Source: Candidatus Thiothrix sulfatifontis (GTDB taxonomy: Bacteria; Pseudomonadota; Gammaproteobacteria; Thiotrichales; Thiotrichaceae). Taken from it: a stretch of DNA of 64,000 bases. The stretch spans positions 3,628,321 to 3,692,320 of the forward strand of contig CP094685.1 in assembly GCA_022828425.1 (NCBI GenBank). The letters are read 5' to 3'. Under the pieces are notes generated by a model. The model made no database searches, was not told the DNA's origin, and worked only from the letters and a program-made list of their open reading frames with translations. Shown in pieces: positions 48,301 to 56,357 of this stretch. Numbering within the stretch: position 1 is the stretch's first letter; each line of letters opens with the position of its first letter. Both the position numbers and the translations under genes were made by a program.

Positions 48301-49823
48301 AACGTGCCTTGGAAATTTGCTGGCGTTTTTGGTAAATGCAGTAACTGCTCGGCTTGACCTGTGCAACGTACTCCGTTCACCGCCACATCAATCGGAATCA
48401 GATTTGTACCGTCATGGGACGCATTGAAACCAAACGAAATGCTCTTATTCTGGATAACTATCTTATTGAAATCGGCATTCTTGACCTTGACAACATCGCC
48501 TTCTTGGGTAAAGACACCATTCGAGCCACCAATGATTTTCTGTCCTGTCGGCATTGTCCAAGTTGTTTCCCAGCCGTTCCAGGGCAAACCTGTATTTTCA
48601 ATGTCAACAGTACCAGCAAAACCGTTATCCCACTGATTCTGGATGCGATAGTTCACCGCACATGACGGCGGCGGCGGGGGCGGCGGCTCTACTTGTCCGG
48701 TACATTTGACCCCATTTAAAGAAATATTACCGGGAATCTGGTTCAAACCCTCATGCACCGCATTAAAACCTAACTCGATGGTAGTACCCGAAGCAATATT
48801 TTGATTCCAGCTTGCGTGATTAACCTCAATGCGTTTTGCGTTCTGAGTGTGTGTACCATTCCACAGACCGACAATTTTCTGTTCATTGGGCATATCCCAC
48901 GCCAATGTCCAGCCATCCAAAGGACTGCCAGTATTTTTTACCAGCACATCAGCCGTATAGCCGGTGCCATCTCCCCATTCCTTGCTGATCACGTATTTTG
49001 CTTCACACGTTGTGATAGGACTTTGTGGTGGAGGGGGGGTGGCAGCGTTGCCGGAACACAACACGCCATTAACAGACACATTGGTCGGTAGATCATTTGT
49101 GCCATCATGGGTTGCATTGAAATTAAATTGCAATTTCCCATCCGCTGCTATTGTCGCATTCCACCCTCCGTGAGTGACTTTGACAGCACTACCGTTCTGG
49201 GTTAGCTGTCCATTGGAGAGACCGACAATTTTCTGCCCATTTACCAAATCCCAAGTCACCGCCCAATTTGTCCAAGGATCGGCTTTATTGGCAATAATCA
49301 CTTCCGCTGAAAAACCATTACCCCATTGGTTTGTCACTTTGTAGCTGACATCGCAGGCTGTGACAGGTGGTTTGGGAGGGGCGGCGTTACCTGTGCAGAG
49401 TACGCCATTGACAGATACATTGGTGGGGATGTTATTAATGCCGCTATGTGAACCGTTAAAACCGAATTGGGTGTTAGCACCGCTGTCTAGTTTGCCGTTC
49501 CAACTCGCATTTTTAACCGTAACAGTTGCGCCGTTTTGTGTGTGGATACCATCCCACAGCCCGATAATTTTCTGATCATTGAGCATATCCCACTTGACTG
49601 ACCAATCTGTCCAAGGATCACCCGTGTTGGTAATGTTGACATTGGCAGTAAAACCGTTGCCCCACTGATTGGAAATAGTGTAATTGACTTTACAACTGGT
49701 GGCAGCCCACGAGGATGAGCTGAAAAACCACAACATAAGACCAGCTAGAATGTATAAGAAATACTTGTATTTGCGACAGGCAGGCGAACTAACGCTTCCA
49801 ACCGCTTGAATAGGGTTTTTCAC
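45315..49823 (-). CDS. Secreted CBM2x4-FN3-FccA-like-cytochrome-DUF1592 fusion protein
   Basis: The GTG start has GAGGAA eight bases upstream. Of the 1502 residues, 1-40 are a signal peptide. Four CBM2 modules lie at 44-143, 157-256, 273-374 and 388-487, each bounded by a Cys pair and with conserved Trp ('QWGNGF', 'WSVKWDM'). FN3 is at about 498-585. A diheme region at 590-765 has CAACH (601) and CMFCH (691), 'SVMGRIAKGYTD' and 'LNGQWSTYLHATLEDY', as in FccA. A Gly/Asp linker (769-810) and second FN3 (815-905) precede cytochrome c CASCH (921). Then come DUF1587 (about 1003-1075), DUF1595, DUF1592 and DUF1588 with CYSCH (1376), and DUF1585 to the end. It is first in an operon with the DUF1552 and FccB genes. 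A polysaccharide-bound electron-transfer enzyme is likely; its reaction is unknown. Confidence 0.88.
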   Translation of the reverse strand: MKNPIQAVGSVSSPACRKYKYFLYILAGLMLWFFSSSSWAATSCKVNYTISNQWGNGFTANVNITNTGDPWTDWSVKWDMLNDQKIIGLWDGIHTQNGATVTVKNASWNGKLDSGANTQFGFNGSHSGINNIPTNVSVNGVLCTGNAAPPKPPVTACDVSYKVTNQWGNGFSAEVIIANKADPWTNWAVTWDLVNGQKIVGLSNGQLTQNGSAVKVTHGGWNATIAADGKLQFNFNATHDGTNDLPTNVSVNGVLCSGNAATPPPPQSPITTCEAKYVISKEWGDGTGYTADVLVKNTGSPLDGWTLAWDMPNEQKIVGLWNGTHTQNAKRIEVNHASWNQNIASGTTIELGFNAVHEGLNQIPGNISLNGVKCTGQVEPPPPPPPSCAVNYRIQNQWDNGFAGTVDIENTGLPWNGWETTWTMPTGQKIIGGSNGVFTQEGDVVKVKNADFNKIVIQNKSISFGFNASHDGTNLIPIDVAVNGVRCTGQAEQLLHLPKTPANFQGTLVDNTYVDLHWTDNNTEEDKVVVERRESGGNWSMLATLAADSTVYQDKSLVIGKVYEYRIKAGNATGFSAYSAVSAFSRQDRTNIRAAMLVNNCAACHGSDGKSVGLGIPSINGLDRSYFIRTMQAYRTGTRASSVMGRIAKGYTDTQIERMADYFGNIPFVAATQVTDQTLVNRGKGIHTTHCMFCHSAVDNGIDQTKARLNGQWSTYLHATLEDYFAGRSSNVPGEMASQMQHLKTSYGDDALLALAQYYAADAQAKAAGDNDNDGNTGDDGNTGDDGNTGDTGDNGNTGDTGDNGNTGGGSSSLPVAPSNLVSNTVDNAKISIGWKDQSNNESGFRMERRPAGGVDSDWRVLADIGGNTESFTDATAALGNRYEYRVLAVNAAGSTPSEAISAELLTLLKYGELQYQRQSCASCHGVDGKGGFTKVSLTQFTPTDLTQLSHNIRDTMPPANPAVCVGNCALGIAHYITEVLAPAAVGENDSEQACEDSPPPGKRSLRLLTRQEYQNTVNDLLGLSLSLVHELPEENRVEGFDNNAESNLVTGLRMESYLNQAEKLAGQAVQQNWGKIMPCNTYDATCAQRFIKEFGKRAFRRPLTTEEVSGFYANFTYFNEANFRNAVEDIVMRMLSSAHFLYRSELGELQADGTYQLTPYEVAGSLSYLFLGSMPDTELFLAADNNQLATAQQRITQASRLLALPRSRQQVGNFVGQWLLSSSPYLLPDKDPSVYPQYTSAVREAMSQELITFFNHVAFDSTQTFNELLTADYVFANKALADFYHLSGPTGTALEKTPVTDGTRTGLLTLGAVLARYANSAESHPFKRGAFFFERMLCHDLAPPENAGVVIPPKQDPNATTRERFDFHSKSMPSCYSCHQYIDGPGFSFETYDGSGQFRMMENNKVIEVSGFVRGMETYTPDEEISFSDLMTLSQLTSTSDTAAQCAARQYYRYTTGRIETSADECALDSYLKTYADSGYNLQTMLLSIVNAPSFTVRSAE
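47394..47519 (-). repeat. Tandem repeat encoding a Gly/Asp/Asn linker
   Basis: Near-identical units built on GTCACCCGTATTACC (plus strand) are repeated in tandem and encode 'DGNTGDDGNTGDTGDNGNTG' type sequence (residues 769-810). It joins the FccA-like diheme part to the second FN3 domain. Such repeats change length easily by slippage, in steps of three bases. Confidence 0.85.
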
Positions 49824-49947
49824 TAATGGCTTCCTCGCAAGAAGAATACTTGATAGGTAAAGACACTAGCTTATTAAATTCACAAATACAATGAAAAATT
49901 AATGACAGCATTACTTAGATTGTTAAGTGTGTTGTAACTCAATTCAA

Positions 49948-50625
49948 CTACTCACGCTCCGCCATGCGCATGAGTGGGTAGTACAACAACCACGCAGCAA
50001 ACAGCACCACCCACGCCGACCACATCACGTCGGAAAGGAAATGCCCTCCCGCTGCCATGCGCGTTACCCCGATCGCCACACCCAACGCCACGCTGAACCC
50101 CAATGCCAACCGCGCCCACTGCGGCTTGCGCTCACGCCACAAAAACCAGAACGCCACAAACGCAAACCCCACCGAACTGTGCCCACTGGGAAACGAACGT
50201 CCCTTGCCCCCCACCACCAAATACCCCGGCGGCGCATACGCCTCTTGCCCACCCAACTGCAACACCTGCGCTGGGCGTGGCCTGCCCCAATTGTCTTTGA
50301 ACACACTGTTTACCAACAACCCCGGCCCCACCACAAACACCAACAATACGTAAACTGCGGCTGAACGCAGCCTATGCCAACGCCTTAACACCACGCTCAC
50401 CACAATCAACGCCACACTAACCAGTAATACCCCGCCCGCTAGGTAAGGCACACCGTCATACAGTAGCGCCTTCCAGAGCGGAAATTCATCCAATAACCAA
50501 TGATCCGTGCGATAAAACAGTCCGGCAATCGTCAAATCCCAGTTTGATAACCAAAACACCAGCGTAGACGCCGCCGCGATATTGAGCCACAACCAACGTT
50601 GTGGGTACCGCTCCCATACTTTCAT
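49948..50625 (-). CDS. PAP2-family membrane phosphatase (LpxE-like)
   Basis: The 225-residue protein has six membrane helices and the full PAP2 signature: 'KDNWGRPRP' (KxxxxxxRP), 'SFPSGHSS' (PSGH) and 'RMAAGGHFLSDV' (SRxxxxxHxxxD type). Such enzymes remove phosphate from lipid A, undecaprenyl diphosphate or phosphatidylglycerophosphate. It overlaps the upstream GT39 gene by four bases and ends the left arm of the lipid-modification cluster. The 124 bases downstream hold the promoter of the CBM2 fusion operon. Confidence 0.88.
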   Translation of the reverse strand: MKVWERYPQRWLWLNIAAASTLVFWLSNWDLTIAGLFYRTDHWLLDEFPLWKALLYDGVPYLAGGVLLVSVALIVVSVVLRRWHRLRSAAVYVLLVFVVGPGLLVNSVFKDNWGRPRPAQVLQLGGQEAYAPPGYLVVGGKGRSFPSGHSSVGFAFVAFWFLWRERKPQWARLALGFSVALGVAIGVTRMAAGGHFLSDVMWSAWVVLFAAWLLYYPLMRMAERE

Positions 50626-52052
50626 TGTGACACCAGCCCCTTAAAACCTTGCAGCAGAAACACATTGTAATGCAGCTTATAGGTCGGGTGAATCTCAACG
50701 TGCAAGGCAGTGAGCGCTTGTGTTGTCGTAAAATACCCAACAATGCTCGTGGGTAAAGTATCGTTGGCAGTCACTAATAAAAAATCTTGCCCCGCTTTAT
50801 CCGCCAGCGTCGTTACCAGATCATAATGGTGGCGCTGTTTATGCTGAGGGTTCCAACTCACCCCATGCAATCCATAGGGGCGTGCATAATACGCCAACTC
50901 ACTCAACACATCGCGCCCGTCCGCCAATAACCGCGCCTTTGGGTATTGCTGTTGCAAGGTGACATATTGCGCACCGATCACATCCCACCCTTTCAAACGC
51001 TTGTGCAAATCCCCCCCCAGCACCTGATTCAACACTGCCGGGTGATACACCAATAACCCCAAGGCAATGTTTAGCACCAAAGCAAGCGTCACCAGTTTCC
51101 ACCGCGCATACAACCACGCCGCCACCAACGCCGTTGCCGCCACATACGTCGGTGCTGCCCAATTCGCATTGGCTCGCCCCAACAACGCTTGCGCGGTAAT
51201 AATTAGCAAAAATGGCAAAGTAAAACTTAACAGCAGCGTTTTATGCGCTACCTGCCCCTTCCAAATCACCCACAACAACAGCGGGAACAATAGCAGCCCG
51301 AACACACCAAACTGTCCGCCGAAAAACTCTCCGAATTCATCCCAGTGCAATAAGCCTTGAGTGCTACCCGCCGCAATATCCGCCGTATGCTGAAAGGTGG
51401 GAAACCCGTTTTGCCAATTCCACCACAAGTTTGGCGCAAAAATCAGCGTCATGACCACCACCGCTAACCATGCACGCGGGTTGCGCAATAAATCAAAGCG
51501 CCGCGCCGCCACCACATACACCAATGCCGACACCAAAAAAATGCCCATGGTGTATTTGCTCAACATCCCCAAACCTAACGCGCTGCCGAGTAAAATCCAG
51601 TCATCCCACGCATCGCTATCCAAGGCAAACACAAACGCGTACAGCGCCAGTGTCCAGAAAAAAAACAGCGCCACATCGGTCGAAATCAGCGTCGATGACA
51701 AACTCACCGCAGGCAAGGTTATGAACAACACCGCCGCCAACAATGCTATCGGTGGGCTAAACAGCTTGCGCACCACCAAAAACAACAACCACGTGCTTAA
51801 CGGGTAAAGCAGCAAACTGCCTGCTCGCACACACCATTCACTATCCCCACACACGCCCGTGGTTGCCGCAATAATTGCCGCAATCATCGGCGGTTTGGAA
51901 TAATAACCCCACGCCAAATCCTGCGCCCAATACCAGTATTGCGCTTCATCTACATACAAATTCAAACCATTGCTGGCCATCACCCACGCCCGATAAGCGG
52001 TCACACCCACCAACAGTAATAACAAGGCAAGCCCCGGATGCCGTGCAATCAT
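50622..52052 (-). CDS. ArnT-like GT39 membrane glycosyltransferase
   Basis: The 476-residue protein has about a dozen membrane helices. The N-terminal periplasmic loop 'NLYVDEAQYWYWAQDLAWGYYSKPPMIA' matches the GT39 D-E-A-x-Y-W-x-W / K-P-P motif of undecaprenyl-phosphate sugar transferases such as ArnT. 'LISTDVALFFFWTLALYAF' is also family-like. It probably moves a sugar from a polyprenyl carrier to lipid A or another envelope acceptor. It overlaps neighbours on both sides by four bases. Confidence 0.85.
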   Translation of the reverse strand: MIARHPGLALLLLLVGVTAYRAWVMASNGLNLYVDEAQYWYWAQDLAWGYYSKPPMIAAIIAATTGVCGDSEWCVRAGSLLLYPLSTWLLFLVVRKLFSPPIALLAAVLFITLPAVSLSSTLISTDVALFFFWTLALYAFVFALDSDAWDDWILLGSALGLGMLSKYTMGIFLVSALVYVVAARRFDLLRNPRAWLAVVVMTLIFAPNLWWNWQNGFPTFQHTADIAAGSTQGLLHWDEFGEFFGGQFGVFGLLLFPLLLWVIWKGQVAHKTLLLSFTLPFLLIITAQALLGRANANWAAPTYVAATALVAAWLYARWKLVTLALVLNIALGLLVYHPAVLNQVLGGDLHKRLKGWDVIGAQYVTLQQQYPKARLLADGRDVLSELAYYARPYGLHGVSWNPQHKQRHHYDLVTTLADKAGQDFLLVTANDTLPTSIVGYFTTTQALTALHVEIHPTYKLHYNVFLLQGFKGLVSQ

Positions 52053-52984
52053 GCGTTTTTCACTTTCAATGGAATCAACCAGCCCACCAAAGCCCCCACC
52101 AACGAAGACCCCAGCACAAACAAATGCACATTAACCGCGCCAACCGTAGCCGCTTGCATACTCATGACCGGCGACAAGGCCGCGATCACCCCCGCTTCAT
52201 ACGTGCCAAAGCCGCCCGGCGCATGAATCGGCAACACACTGGTCAACTCGCCGCCCACCACGCCGGTCAGCAGCATATTCCAACTTAACGTAGGCAGGAA
52301 CTGCCCCAACAACCACGCCAAGGTGATCAATTTCACCCCCCAGTTGGCCCAAGTCATCACCCAGCTACGCCAGAATTCACCCCAACTGTCAGGCAAACCG
52401 TACATCGCCTGTTGCGCCAACTGACTAAACATGCCGTCTTTGCCCGCAAACGCCACCTCAATGCGGTTACGCAATAAGTAAACCACAATCGGCAATAACA
52501 GCCACAACACCATCAACGGCACCGCCACGCGCTTCAATGGCGTGACCACTAGCAAAGGGAAAATCGCAAACGCCAAAATCGCGTGCAAATCCAAAAAGCG
52601 GAACCACGCCAATGCCGACACTGAGTGCGCGTAGCCCACCCCGAAATAGCGTTTCATCATGACCGGAAAACTGAGTTCCCCAGTACGCGCAGGCAGCACA
52701 TTGTTCAAAGCATTATGAATCAACATTAGCCGCCAAGTTTGCAACCACTGCCCGCCCAATTGTTGCGGAAAATAATCGTACATGCGCCACGCCCGCAGCG
52801 CATAGCTCACCACCAGCAATGCCAAAGCAATGACGCCTTGCGTCCAACTGAAGCTCATCCACGGCTCCAACACCGTTTTCCAGCCTAACCAGTATTCAAC
52901 ACCGGCGATAAATAAGACCAGCACTAGCCACGAAACTGTCAATTTCCAGCGTGCCGTCGATGTATTGCGCTGTTCTGTCATCAT
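52049..52984 (-). CDS. Flippase-like (UPF0104/AglD-type) membrane protein
   Basis: The 311-residue protein has about eight membrane helices. The family motifs are 'LRAWRMYDYF', 'LIHNALNNVLPARTGELSFPVMMKR' (the conserved 'N..LP.R.GE' box) and 'LPIHAPGGFGTYEAGVIAAL' (the P-G-G-x-G-x-x-E box). Members of the lysylphosphatidylglycerol synthase TM/UPF0104 family are thought to act in lipid-linked transport or transfer. It starts the left arm and is divergent from the GT2 gene. Confidence 0.82.
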   Translation of the reverse strand: MMTEQRNTSTARWKLTVSWLVLVLFIAGVEYWLGWKTVLEPWMSFSWTQGVIALALLVVSYALRAWRMYDYFPQQLGGQWLQTWRLMLIHNALNNVLPARTGELSFPVMMKRYFGVGYAHSVSALAWFRFLDLHAILAFAIFPLLVVTPLKRVAVPLMVLWLLLPIVVYLLRNRIEVAFAGKDGMFSQLAQQAMYGLPDSWGEFWRSWVMTWANWGVKLITLAWLLGQFLPTLSWNMLLTGVVGGELTSVLPIHAPGGFGTYEAGVIAALSPVMSMQAATVGAVNVHLFVLGSSLVGALVGWLIPLKVKNA

Positions 52985-52999
52985 TCACCCGCTTTAACG

Positions 53000-53005
53000 T
53001 ATAAT
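53000..53005 (+). promoter_or_regulatory. Candidate -10 box in the divergent promoter region
   Basis: A perfect TATAAT lies 36 bases before the GT2 start in the only 57-base gap between the two divergent arms. No convincing -35 box is seen, and the space is short enough that the two promoters must overlap. Confidence 0.45.
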
Positions 53006-53041
53006 CCGGGTCTGATTGTAACCGAACCGGATAGTGATTTA

Positions 53042-54046
53042 ATGACAAATTCTCCTGATACCGTCAGCATCATCGTGCCCTTTTATAACGAAGAAGGTAA
53101 TGTGCTCCCTCTGGTGAAGCGCGTCACTGAAGCGTTGCGAGATTTTGAATGCCGCTGGGAACTGGTACTGGTTGATGACGGCAGCGCCGACCACACCCTA
53201 AAACGCCTGCACGAAGCCGCCACACAATACGGCAATCACATTCACGTGGTTGAACTGCAACGCAATTTCGGGCAAACCGCTGCCATGCAAGCCGGTATTG
53301 ACCAAGCGCGTGGCAGCCTGCTGGTCACGTTGGATGGCGATTTGCAAAACGATCCGGCTGACATTCCTGCCATGATCAAAGAATTGCAGGAACGCGACCT
53401 CGATCTGCTGGTCGGCTGGCGCAAAAATCGCAAAGATACCCTGATCATGCGCAAGATTCCCTCGCGCATCGCCAATCGCCTGATCCGCAAAGTCACCGGC
53501 GTCAATTTGCACGATTACGGTTGCAGCCTCAAAGTCTACCGCGCCTCGGTCATGAAACGGGTGCGCTTGTATGGTGAAATGCACCGCTTTATTCCAGCGT
53601 GGGTCGCCACCGCTGTCCCGCCGTCACGCATCGGCGAAACGGTGGTGAACCACAATGAACGCTTGAGCGGCGAATCCAAATACGGCATTTCACGCACCTT
53701 CCGCGTGATTATCGACTTGCTGTTCATGTGGTTCTTTATGCGGTATCGGGCGCGTCCGGGGCATTTGTTCGGCACCATTGGGTTGGCGTTTGGTTTTGTT
53801 GGCTCATTGATTTTGATGTGGTTGGGCATCGACAAATTCATTTTGGGCAATAACATTGGGGGTCGCCCCTTATTGTTGGCGGGGGTAATGCTGGTGATAA
53901 CCTCGATTCAATTTCTGACCACCGGCATTATCGCGGAAATGTTATCGCGGATTTATTTTGAATCCTCCAGCCGTAATGCTTACGTCATTCGCCCTCCCCG
54001 CGATGAGGAAGAGCCTGAACACGCTTGGCACACACCTAACCCATGA
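53042..54046 (+). CDS. GT2 polyprenyl-phosphate glycosyltransferase (ArnC/GtrB-like)
   Basis: The 334-residue protein has a cytoplasmic GT2 domain ('VSIIVPFYNEEGNV', 'LVLVDDGSADHT', 'RNFGQTAAMQAGIDQA', 'TLDGDLQNDPADI') and 'LHDYGCSLKVYRASV'. 'NHNERLSGESKYGISR' precedes two C-terminal membrane helices ('HLFGTIGLAFGFVGSLILMW', 'LLAGVMLVITSIQFLTTGII'). It loads a sugar onto undecaprenyl phosphate. It overlaps the next GT39 gene by four bases, giving the donor-maker/transferase pair seen in ArnC-ArnT systems. Confidence 0.92.
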   Translation: MTNSPDTVSIIVPFYNEEGNVLPLVKRVTEALRDFECRWELVLVDDGSADHTLKRLHEAATQYGNHIHVVELQRNFGQTAAMQAGIDQARGSLLVTLDGDLQNDPADIPAMIKELQERDLDLLVGWRKNRKDTLIMRKIPSRIANRLIRKVTGVNLHDYGCSLKVYRASVMKRVRLYGEMHRFIPAWVATAVPPSRIGETVVNHNERLSGESKYGISRTFRVIIDLLFMWFFMRYRARPGHLFGTIGLAFGFVGSLILMWLGIDKFILGNNIGGRPLLLAGVMLVITSIQFLTTGIIAEMLSRIYFESSSRNAYVIRPPRDEEEPEHAWHTPNP

Positions 54047-55599
54047 GAGTCGCATCGGGTTTGCGGCACTGGTTGTTGCACAGTGGGGATGGTTTCCTAT
54101 TACCGCTGGTAATTCTAGCGTTTTTCTGGCAGCTCGGCACCCCGGCGCTGTTTGATCTCGATGAAGGGGCATTCAGCGCAGCAACCTGGGAAATGCTCCA
54201 GCGCGGCGATTTCATTACCACCTTCCTCAACGGTGAGCCGCGCTTTGACAAGCCTATCCTAATTTATTGGTTGCAGGCACTGAGTGTCGCCGCATTCGGG
54301 ATCAGTGAATGGAGCTTGCGCTTGCCGTCCGCATTAGCCGCGAGTGTTTGGGTGATCGCAATCTATTATTTCGCGAAACCACGAATGCCTCGGCAAAACG
54401 CCATGCTTGCGGCGGTGATGGTGGCAACGTCCGCGATGATTATTGTGATCGGGCGGGCAGCCACAGCGGATGCTGTGCTCAACTTGCTGATTACGCTCAC
54501 CCTGTTTGATATTTGGCGGTATTGGGAACAACCTAGCCGCAGGGTATTGTTCCGGGTATTTTTGTGGCTTGGGTTGGGCTTTTTGTGTAAAGGTCCCGTG
54601 GCAATCGCCATTCCCTTCGTCGTCAGTGCATTCTTATACCTCAGCAACAAACAATGGCAAACATGGCTACAAACTGTGTTCCACCCGTATGGCTTAGTGG
54701 TGTTTCTTGCCGTTGCCGCACCTTGGTATGTGTTGGAATACATGGCGCAAGGGCAAGCCTTTATCGATGGGTTTTTCTTTAAGCACAATGTCAGCCGCTT
54801 CGCCGATACCATGGAGGGTCACGGCGGGCATGTTTGGTATTATGCCGTGGCGTTGCCATTCATCATTATGCCGTTCGGCGGCTTGTTGGTGCAGTTGGTA
54901 AAGCAAACCGGGCACGAGCGCATTGATCGGTTTTTGTGGTTCTGGTTTGCGTTTGTGTTTGTGTTCTTTTCGTTTTCCAACACGCAATTACCGCACTATT
55001 TATTGTATGGGATTACGCCATTGCTGTTATTGCTGGCAAAGTATTGCGGGGAGAATCCCCAGCGCTGGCTGACGGTTGTCCCGGCGGTATTAGTGGCACT
55101 GCTATTGGTATTCTTGCCGGAATTGCTGGCAAGATTGGCAGAACAAAATCCCAGCTTGTACTTCCAAGGTTTATTAGAGCAATCGAAAAAAGTGACGGGG
55201 TTTTATTACCGTGCTGCGGTGATTATTTATTTGCTGGCATTGTTAGCCTTACTGCTGTGGCCTAAGGTACAAAACCACCTGCGTTTGATCGGTGTAGCCG
55301 CCTTGCAAACGGTGTTTTTAACGAGTGTGCTGCTTCCCGTTGTGGCATTCACGCAGCAGGGGGCGGTGAAAGAAGCAGCACGCTTTGCGCGTCATCAGCT
55401 TGTTGATTCGGTTATCGTGATGGATGGCGTGAATATGCCGAGCTTCACGACTTACCGTCAAGCCATTACACCACGTCGCGTCCCTGAAATTGGCGAATAC
55501 GTGTTTTCCAAAGCGGACTATTTACAGCCACCTGAACAGTACTGGGTTGTGTTCAAACAAGGCGGTTTGGTGCTGGCGAAAAAGGTTAAAGCACCATGA
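54043..55599 (+). CDS. ArnT-like GT39 membrane glycosyltransferase (second copy)
   Basis: The 518-residue protein matches the PMT/ArnT family: 'PALFDLDEGAFSAATWEMLQRGDFITTFLNGEPRFDKPILIYWLQ' region (about 30-75), with the conserved D-E and 'F-D-K-P-I-L'. Also visible are 'GRAATADAVLNLLITLTLFD', 'FLCKGPVAIAIPF' and 'FFFKHNVSRFADTMEGH'. About 12 membrane helices precede a small periplasmic C-terminal domain. It likely takes the sugar made by the GT2 enzyme and adds it to lipid A or another outer-leaflet acceptor. It is more ArnT-like than the copy at 50622. Confidence 0.9.
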   Translation: MRVASGLRHWLLHSGDGFLLPLVILAFFWQLGTPALFDLDEGAFSAATWEMLQRGDFITTFLNGEPRFDKPILIYWLQALSVAAFGISEWSLRLPSALAASVWVIAIYYFAKPRMPRQNAMLAAVMVATSAMIIVIGRAATADAVLNLLITLTLFDIWRYWEQPSRRVLFRVFLWLGLGFLCKGPVAIAIPFVVSAFLYLSNKQWQTWLQTVFHPYGLVVFLAVAAPWYVLEYMAQGQAFIDGFFFKHNVSRFADTMEGHGGHVWYYAVALPFIIMPFGGLLVQLVKQTGHERIDRFLWFWFAFVFVFFSFSNTQLPHYLLYGITPLLLLLAKYCGENPQRWLTVVPAVLVALLLVFLPELLARLAEQNPSLYFQGLLEQSKKVTGFYYRAAVIIYLLALLALLLWPKVQNHLRLIGVAALQTVFLTSVLLPVVAFTQQGAVKEAARFARHQLVDSVIVMDGVNMPSFTTYRQAITPRRVPEIGEYVFSKADYLQPPEQYWVVFKQGGLVLAKKVKAP

Positions 55600-56351
55600 G
55601 AGATGCAGCAGAAACCAGTGGTGTACCGATTTTGTTGCTATTGCTACTGATGGCTGTCGTCGGTGCAAGCGGTTTGAACACCGAACTGTTTCTGTTGATG
55701 CAGCATTTAACCGCATTATTACCTGATGGGCTGTGGGCGAACCTGACCATTTTAGGGGATGCACTGGTAGCGCTCGTGCTGTTAAATGGGTTGGCGTGGC
55801 GTTACCCGCTGTTGCTGCCTGCTGGATTATTGGCAGGGCTAATCGCTACCTTGTTGACCCGCAGCTTGAAAACATTGTTGGAAATTGAGCGCCCGTTGAG
55901 CGTATTGGGCGCACAGGTGCAGGTGATCGGCGTTGATTTACAGAATTTTAGTTTCCCTTCGGGGCATACCACTACCGCTTTCGCATTGGCGGGAGTTTAT
56001 GCACTGATAATGCAACGGGAACGCTTGACTGCGGTACTGTTTTGCCTCGCCCTGCTAGTGGGATTCAGCCGCATTGCCGTGGGCGCACACTGGCCAATGG
56101 ATGTATTCGCAGGGGCGGCATTCGGTTGGTTTGCGGCTTGGGCAGGGTGGAGACTGGCTTTGCACTGGCACTGGAGCCATTCATTGACTGGGCAACGCGC
56201 ACTGGCACTGTTATTTTTGTCATTTGCCGTGCTGCTCTTTCTATTGAATACTGGCTATCCACAAGCCTTCTGGTTACAAATGGGTATTGCCGGTCTGATG
56301 ACAATGATGAGCCTCGTAACTCTGCGGCGAACTTTCCACAACACGGCCTAA
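55596..56351 (+). CDS. PAP2-family membrane phosphatase (second copy)
   Basis: The 251-residue protein has about seven membrane helices and the PAP2 motifs 'KTLLEIERPLSV' (KxxxxxxRP), 'FSFPSGHTTTAFAL' and 'SRIAVGAHWPMDV'. It overlaps the GT39 gene by four bases and precedes lptF by six, so it shares their transcript. It could recycle polyprenyl diphosphate or trim lipid A phosphate. Confidence 0.9.
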   Translation: MRDAAETSGVPILLLLLLMAVVGASGLNTELFLLMQHLTALLPDGLWANLTILGDALVALVLLNGLAWRYPLLLPAGLLAGLIATLLTRSLKTLLEIERPLSVLGAQVQVIGVDLQNFSFPSGHTTTAFALAGVYALIMQRERLTAVLFCLALLVGFSRIAVGAHWPMDVFAGAAFGWFAAWAGWRLALHWHWSHSLTGQRALALLFLSFAVLLFLLNTGYPQAFWLQMGIAGLMTMMSLVTLRRTFHNTA

Positions 56352-56357
56352 ACCAAG

